Part shown: piece by piece, positions 38,501-47,500 of the stretch | How the letters are laid out: every line of letters starts with the position of its first letter | How positions within the stretch are numbered: the first letter of the stretch is position 1 | DNA from: Ophiothrix spiculata | Lineage: Eukaryota > Echinodermata > Ophiuroidea > Amphilepidida > Ophiotrichidae | Length of the DNA stretch: 48,789 nucleotides | Assembly (NCBI GenBank): GCA_000969725.1 | Contig: JXSR01S043075.1 | Reading direction: 5' to 3' (one strand) | Notes under the pieces: model-generated | Database searches by the model: none | Told to the model about the DNA's origin: nothing | Seen by the model: only the letters and a program-made list of their open reading frames with translations | Position numbers and translations under genes: made by a program

Positions 38501-41500
38501 CCAACGTCATAAATTAATTTAATTCTGTTTTTCTCAGATATCAACGAGTGCTTGTATGAGACTGATAATTGTGACCTTGATGAGAGGGCTGATTGTATCA
38601 ACACCAATGGCTCCTTCATGTGTCAATGTAAAGATGGCTTCATGGGAGATGGCAAGGCATGTACAGGTAAGGAATGACTGTGACCTNNNNNNNNNNNNNN
38701 NNNNNNNNNNNNNNNNNNNNNNNNNNNNNNNNNNNNNNNNNNNNNNNNNNNNNNNNNNNNNNNNNNAGGCATGTACAGGTAAGGAATGACTGTGACCTTG
38801 ATGAGAGAGCTAATTGTATCAACACCAATGGCTCCTTCATGTGTCAATGTAAAGATGGCTTTATCGGAGATGGCAAGGCATGTACAGGTAAGAAATCTTA
38901 CAGTATTTAGAGTAAGCAACACTAAGTACTGGTAATATGCATTAATGTAACTTTTGCTAAATTAAAATACCTTTTGCAAAACAGCGTACCAAAGTGTCCT
39001 GCAATACATAGCACATGTGTCAAAGGATTTCTGATCATATAATTTGGGCAGATTACTAGGAATAGTTCAAGAGTGAAAGAGTTAATGAAACTAATAAGAA
39101 AACTTTTGTTTCTTGACTTTGTTGCAGATGTTGATGAGTGTTTGAATATACCAATGCCATGTGCCTCAAACGACTTTGAGAAGTGTGCTAATACGTATGG
39201 AGCATTTACATGTGTCTGTCAGACTGGCTACTATAACATCAGTGGCACCTGTACACGTAAGTTATACTGCAAACTTTTAAATGCCAAAGATAAAATACAT
39301 TTCTTTATATACCTCATATATAGATTCCTGTCCTCTGATTGGTTAAAAGTGAGGGCCTGGATTTAACTAGGCCCTATAAATTTACAATGCCCAGGGCATA
39401 TTTTTTACTAGGCCTGCTTAATGCATTTTGCGTCGTGTAACTCGAGCTTCACGCCCGCGACTATAAGCATTCATGGTCAAACACGCGCTGCAGTGCGTAA
39501 GCTAAATTAGTTATCTTGTGCGCACAATACTACGCGGTCAGCACTGAAAGGAGAAACAAATATCGTAAATTATCATCGGGCGCTTTGAGTGCTAAAATGG
39601 TTCTTTTAACTAAGCCACTGGAAAAAAATCTATATATTCGTTATATAAAATGAATATTGACTGCTTTTAGTTTGGGGCATGGTTTAAATTATTTCCCCTC
39701 GGTGATCTCAAACCATGAATATGCCCTCAGCTTTGCTTCGGGCGTATTCATGGTTTTAAGATCACCTTGGGGAAATAATTTAAACCATGCCCCTCAAAGC
39801 AGTCAATATTTGTATAACATACACTACTTAGACCTGATTATGCTGTGCTCATGAAAATGGCCCAATAATAGTGATGATTTGGGCTTCAAAAGTGCCTTTA
39901 ATTGACAAAATCTAAGAACCCTGTAAAATACTTAACAGACAGCTATGAGAATGTTTATATGAAAAACAAATAGAAATTATTTCAGAAACAAATACATTAA
40001 ACAGAAAGAATGGCGGTGTATATTGATTAAATCATTGTTAGATGTGACCATCCACACATAGATTCAGTCTTTTTTTTATTACAGATTCAAAACAAACATA
40101 TCTACAGCCTTAAAATGACACCTGTTTATTCATATGTCAAAGCATGCCACTTCAGAATATCTAAAACCGAGAAAATTTATGCTAAGTTTTCATATCATGC
40201 ACATTTCCAATGCGACTTCTTTGACAAATGTTAGTTTTAAGATATTTTGGAGTTGATATGAAAGCTGATTTAGGAGTAAAGAAAGGCATGAACATTGCAA
40301 ATCTATATTAAAAAAAATTGTCAGAGTACAACGTATGCGTGCATTTTGTACCTTAAGCTCAGAATGAAAAATGCAGACTTTATTGGAGTTTCATAATAAA
40401 TGGTCACAAATACATAATCTGTGCAGACCAAACATGTTAAAACTTCTTGATATATTAGAGTTGCATGAAGTAAACCTCTATTTTTACGCGTCTTGTGCGT
40501 CGAGGTCAAAGTTCACACTCAACTCATGTGATACTCGTGAGCTTGCATGATTTGTCTGTTCTGTTGCTGTGTGACTTGATGATCAATTTGATTGGTTTGT
40601 TGTTCACGCATGGTGCGATTTGGTCCCGCCCAAGAATGAAAAGGGTTTTTTTTCAGATGACTTTATAATGTTAAATGTTCTCTTGTCAACTCAGGTTCAA
40701 GCTCCCAGGCCATGTATGTGACATTCATCGATATCAAAGGCTGGAATGTGGATACATTTGATGACCTACAAGAGATTTATGCCATCACTGGCCAACTAGC
40801 TCATGATGTAAGTCATTCTCATGGTGTTTTCTTAGTTTATTGATACCAATCAGTATACAAATAATGAATGTTTGTAAGTGCAATGACACGGATATTTGCA
40901 TGAGGTCAAATGCAGCATTGTACAAAATTAGAAAAAATGTTCATTATTTGTTTTATATAACACCTAAGTAGATTCTTCGACATTCTTTGATTTGAAATAA
41001 TTTTACATATTTACCTCAGTCTTAGACTCCAGTTACTAGAGTAATACACAGTCATGATTTAATTAGGCAGCTAGCACCAGAATCAATGTCAGTACAATTT
41101 TATAAATGTAGATTCTATCTTGATTAAAATTTTTCAACATTGAAATTGCAACATATTATTGAAGTTTCAAGTGGCCTGAACTGAGAGGACACCAGATTTC
41201 AAACTTGGTTCAATGCAATCTTCTTGAAAGCTCGCTCAAGTGTTGGGATTTCAAATAAAATACAGTCATGGTAGCTCAATCGGGAAGGCGCTTGCTTGCG
41301 GTGCGGAAGGTCCTGAGTTCGAAGCGGAACAACATTCTGATTGTCTCATGGAAACCCATACAAAACTATGGGAGCTGATCCAAGCAGCGATGGTGCGAAT
41401 GCGGGCTGATCAAGGTTCAGCACCCCTAGAGGTTGCCGCAGATCCTGAAATGATGCTTGGTGTGGAATGTAGCATACTTGGGCCACAGTGGTCAGTAAAC

Positions 41501-44500
41501 ACCTGTAAAGTGTGCAGAGGCCACATGGAATTACTAATCTGGGAGGCATAGGGCATTGTAAATACCCAGTGTTTAAAAATATCTTTAGTTGTCAAACAGG
41601 ATTGTGACCCACACAGTTACTTGAATTCCTGGTGAAGACTCCTTGTATTCCTGCAGATTGAGGTTTTCTAAACTGATGGCGAATTTTGTGATGGTCCTGA
41701 TGGCAGTGTAATAATAGGTGTCACATTAACTTACAACTTTTATTAAAGGAATGCATCCTATTATGACATATGAGTAAAATACAATGAAGATATTTGTAAA
41801 AATTTCAAGACTTCCAAAACAAATATTTTCTGTTTTGTATTATCAACAGGTTGATGTGATCTTTGAGAACTCTGCCATATCTGCAGACTACCTTGGTGTG
41901 TCTGTCGAAAATCTCATCAATAGAACCATGGGCGTGCAGGTGGAGTTCCGAGTGGACCTCATCTATGGCACCCAGGTGACATTACAGAATATCCAGGATG
42001 CATTCATGAATGGTCTGACGGGGAGAGATAGCGACTTTGTAGATCCCGATAGCAGAGTGCTGAAGGAGATGATCAATGTGACCCCACCAAGTAAGCTTAA
42101 CATTGATACTATAGGCGGAGTACACATTTATTGGACTATATAAACAGAAATAACCGTTATGGGTTGCATTTACAAACAATGGTGCCCTGCACTATGGATT
42201 TTTGTTTACACTGTCCGATAAATTTTTGCTTTGCTTGGCGTTTTACCTGGCTCAAATGAAATATTATAACATAGTCTGAATCTATCCTGAGTATAATTGT
42301 ATTATCCAGTTTGCTGATATGTTAGCTACCCAATAAAAGACTCATCCAAATTTTGCCTGCTGCTTAAAAATGTAAATCAATTGAACAGAAGGTCATATTT
42401 TATTACCTATATTGCGATAGGAGCACACTTTTCATGGATGTGTATAATTATAGGAGAGATCAAAAACGTTTTGCCTTGGACGTACTTAGCCAATAATTTG
42501 AATGAATTTGAGCAAAAATCAATTTTTATTATAAAAATTACTTGGGATATAATAACAATACTAACTGTAGATTCAAATTTAAGCATTGGAATTTAGCACT
42601 GTGTTATGCTTCCAACAGAGAACATTATTGAATTAATTTTTACCATCGTCTGCTTGGGGCAATTGTTCCAACCCCCCTAAGATCCCCCCCCCCCATTGCA
42701 TAAACACACAAAAGCAACTGACTTTAGGTATTTAGGTAATCTCTTTGCATCCTTTGAAGTCATTTTTATGAAAAGAAAATTGAGGGGTACCACCTTATTT
42801 TGAAAATATATGCATACTATGAGGCTCCAGTTTACATGGGATGTAAGAATTACCATTCCCTTTCTTTAGTAGCAAAAAATCTGATGAAACTGATATTTAA
42901 AACTTTAATAGCAAAATTTTTGATTTGCAGCAACTCTTTCTTGGGTAGACATGTTACAAAAAATAGACTGGGTAGACACAAGTTAAATAAATTAACAAAA
43001 ATGACTAATAAGTTTACGAAAACCGACAAATAGATTAACAAAAATGACAAATACTGATGAATGTTTTGTTTTTCTCTTAGCCATCAACCCGTGTGCAGAA
43101 GGCACCCATGACTGCTTTGATCGAGATTTCACTCGATGCGTGTTCAGCGGAGTTAATAACTCGTTCACGTGTGCCGACTGTACGGATGGATATCAGCAGC
43201 AAGACCAGCAATGTGTGGGTGAGTGTGTCTTGTATTTATCACTTTGTCATATTGGTTCAGTATAAATGACATAATATGGTTTTATATTTACATCAATTTT
43301 GATAATGTTTTACATTATGGAACCAATGTTCTAACTAAATGTTGTTTATAATTTAAAGTTTAAACGAGAAAAAGCAAAACCCATCATTTTCTGTAATAAT
43401 ATGAAATGTCTGCAAACTTAAGAATGCTATTTGCAGTAGTAAGTGGCAATTGAATAAGAATGAAACAAATGCAGTGATTTTAAAGTGCAATGACTATTAT
43501 TCCATGTACTACAGATGTCATTTTATTCCAATGTTCATATCCTTTCATTTTCTGCAGCAACCTGAAGTGTTGCAGATCTTTGATCAGGCTAATCAATCCA
43601 CAGCCAATATAAATACCCCAAGTTTTCTACACTAATTAGCCATTTGTCATATACTCTATAAACCTTAAAGTATGCAATAAGCAGTCAGACTCTGTTACAA
43701 GATCCATAGCATATCCCTTGTATTCTACAACATTGTGAACTGGTGGTTTTGTATTGTGTAAGAAACCAGTAATGATTGATTAGGATTGATTAAGACCAAA
43801 TCACAGCGTGTTAAATTGTTCATGATTTTGGGATAATTTTGTTGCTATCACATGGACAGACATCGAACATAAGTTCATTTCAATAATCAACAAGATTTGG
43901 TATGTTGTTATGATTCGAGAAATATGCACTAATTTACTGCTCCGTTTGGTCATATTGGATTATGTGCGTTAATCAGCTGCTTGTTGCATACTTCAAGATT
44001 TATAGAGATGTGATTTTCACGCACACAAATCTTTGGCGTCATAAGGACTTGCACTCCAGACCTTCTGCACTATCCACTCAGCAATTTGGGTACAATCTCC
44101 AATCTGTTAATACAGGATTCCTCGGTGCTTGTTGAAAGCATGTGGTAATTTTGACCATTTTCTACCCTCTTTTTGCAGACATTGATGAATGTTTAGGAAC
44201 CCCCTGCACAGGTGTAGGAGAAGAAGGCTGCGTCAATACCGTTGGTAACTATTACTGCACATGCAGTATCAGATATCTACCTGTCGACAATGTGTGTCAA
44301 GGTATGTACCAATAGCTAATAGGACCCCACCCCTCCCCACCGGTGTAGGAGAAGAAGGTTGCGTCAATGGGCATGTGTGGTCTAGCGGACTCATAAACGT
44401 GAGGTTGTGAGTTCAAGCCCCGTTAGCGCCAATGTGTTGTGAACCTGGGCAAATCACTTTATCACACTTGCCTCGTCGACCCAAGCGTTATATGGGGAGT

Positions 44501-47500
44501 TACTAGGAATACTGACATTGAGCGCTTGAATTGGCAGCTGGCTGTATTCTAGTGGTAACATAATAAATGTTAAGCGCTTTGATCAATTCTGGAAAAGCGC
44601 TATATAAACAGCGACATTTATTATTTATTTATTTATATATACCGTTGGTGGCTATTACTACACATGTGATATCAAGCATCTACCTGTCAACAATGTGTGT
44701 CAAGGCACGTACTATTAGACTGCTATCACATAGAAGTATACAATTTTCGCTCTATGTCAGTAGGGGAGGCACTCATATTCTTAGTGACGAGGATAATTAC
44801 CTGTCAATTTTAAATATGAGTACCTGCCCTGGGAGCATATTGTGAATATCGTATACCGATACTTCTATGTGATCGCAGCCTTAAAGGCATCATACCAACA
44901 GTACCTTAATCAATTAATTTTGATACCCCTGAATCCTTCAATATCCCCAAGAAAAAATGAAAATGACCAAGTCCAACTTCATCATCTAGATTTTCACATA
45001 ATTTGCAACTATGTTTGTGTAAAAAATAGATTTTCTTGCAAGGTATATTAAAAGTAACTTAAAAGTAAGAAATGGCATGGTTGCGGATGAAAAATATATG
45101 TTGAAGTTTGATTAAAAGATTACCAGAAATGTGTTTTTCAGTGTGAATTTGTGTACAGTTTTCTGTGTTGACCCAGTTTTAGTCTGGCATATATGTGCAT
45201 ACTATATCATAAGCAGTGCAAATGTACTGAAGTTCCTGCTGCAAGCAAACCCAAAATAGATTCTAACAATATCGTGATAATTTCTTTTGCAGCCTTCAAG
45301 CGTTTCCGTGGCAAGATAATATTCTTCCGAATCAACGGTACAGAAGCTTTAGCAGAATATACAGAAGACTTGGCAAACAAGACTACGACACAGTACAAGC
45401 AGTATGAGACCTACGTGATTACTTTGGTAAGGATTTACTGACATGGACTAAAAGCGTGGAATAGGAATTTTTGGTTAGGTACGGGTACGCACTGTTTGAC
45501 TACCACCCGTTTTATAAATCCGAGGAAGTAAAAAAATGCTACTCATTTATAAACCACGTTTACTTAATCAACTGTTATCTACACAGTTTAATATATTTTT
45601 ACAATGTAAAATGCATTCTAAAAGCAATTTTGATAATCAATAGGTAAACCAAAGGAAAAATTGGTCAAAACATGGTCATTTTTTAAATATTAAACCGTTA
45701 TGTAAACCATTTTTCAATTGGTCATGTGTCCGAATACCAACCTTTCCACTAAGTACCCCCTCCTTTCCGCGGGTTTGATAATAACATCTGTGTGTTCCTT
45801 TTTTCTTAAGTCATATGCAGTAATAATCTGTCACAACATCTCAACCAAAGAAAAGATGATGATGCATAATAAGTATGTTCGATATTGAGAAATTTTCAAT
45901 ATCAATATATCAGCCACTAATTATCGATGTTGGTGCCACTTGCTTTGGTATCATAATATCTTTGTTCGGTTGGTAAAGAAGAAAAATTGTTTCTTGACCC
46001 AGATAACAAAGATATGACAATGCCAAAAACAAGTGACGCCAGCATCAATGTTCTTATTGAGCACTGTTGCCGAACATTTTGCTTTGAAAATGTAACATTT
46101 TTATGTACACCCAATATATTGATATTACTTTCAAAACATTGGCGAGTTCAGTATTTTAAAAATATCAATATATATTGAATTATCGAACCTGCTTAGATAA
46201 AAGGAACAACTGTGTGCTGTATCATTTTAGAGTATTTTTAATAAATTTCTGGTGGTTATAATAATGTATCACCCATCCTTCATATTCTTACCTCGCAGTT
46301 AACCAACATACTGATGGCAAATGCACAGACAGCAGAAGATCTCTTTTCGGTAGAAGTGCTTGGTTTTCAGAGCGGATCTTTGGTAGCTACTTATGTAGTC
46401 AACTATGGAGAGAACTCTACCCTAATAGAATCAGAGCTGGCTTATGCTATTGCAGGAGAGGCTGAGGCAAATGGAATTGATCCAGACTCTGTCATTATTG
46501 AGAGTAAGTTTCTTGATGTTGTTTGTTTCTAGAGATATTCTGAAACATGATTTAACACTATCTGATTATACAAAAACCTAATAATAACAGAGGGATTTTT
46601 CAAGTGCATGTCAAATTTATAATACATAGTTTAGTGGCACAAAAATATCTAAATATTGATGCTAACATGTTATAAGATATATGAATGTGATATTCTACTC
46701 CTTGTAGATCAAAACATTAATACCACTCATCTAATTCAACTATTTGCAATCCCTCAAATTGACAAATATCCTCATTTTGAAATATTTGGCAAATCATCAC
46801 ACCCTATCACAAAACATTCTCAAAGGTTTGTTATCATTTTTTGGCATGCTGGACTGTTGGTACGAAATAACAGGAAAAAAATTCAGGATGTGTACACTCA
46901 GAAAATTGGAGGATTGGATATGGTTTAGCAGTGATGAAGTAAATGATTGGTTATGTAGATCTTATAGAAATAGAAAACGTTCCTAATGATAGATGTTAGA
47001 TAGATAGGAGTCCAGATGTTAAAGGTGTGTATTCCGATCAATTTCACTCACAAAATCAAAATTAGAGATTGATACCAATTCATACACTCCGCGTGTGCTG
47101 CGCATGTCACCTAGCCAATCAGGACGTAAGAATATTAAGTACGCGGAGTGCAGTGGATTTTCACAATGCACTGCGCTTGTTGCGTTCCGGTTTGCGTGGC
47201 GGGCGTTTAGTGCGTATGAATGTTTCATTGTTCTTGTCGGGTGATTATTTATTTAGTTTAGAGCAGTTTTGGATTTTGATAGCCATATTGAAGGCCTTAT
47301 TTCTTTACACAAAAGATACAATATTATTTTTCTGTCGTGTATGTATTAGATTAATAAATTTGCATTCCATAATGCTCGTAAAATGAAACAAAATCAATGC
47401 ACTTGCGGTAAATTTTGATTGCTGTCCAATGCACTCGGCCCCTACGGGCCTCGTGAATTGGCTGCATCAAAATTGACCGCGCGTGCATTGATTTTGTCTC

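Larger units (their letters stand above)
38565..38887 (+). repeat. 109-bp tandem array of a partial EGF exon plus its donor
   Basis: The string TGTGACC occurs at about 38570, 38679 and 38791. The unit runs from the middle of the EGF exon through its donor (ACAG|GTAAGGA) and then re-enters the exon at ATGACTGTGACCTT. The middle unit is hidden by 80 N. Downstream units contain a donor but no acceptor, the mirror image of the 118-bp array at 31490. Confidence 0.8.

Noticed and set aside
41240-41551. A 103-residue open frame with Cys and Trp
   Set aside because: It covers a tRNA-type SINE and lacks splice sites matching the flanking phase; its translation shows no module.
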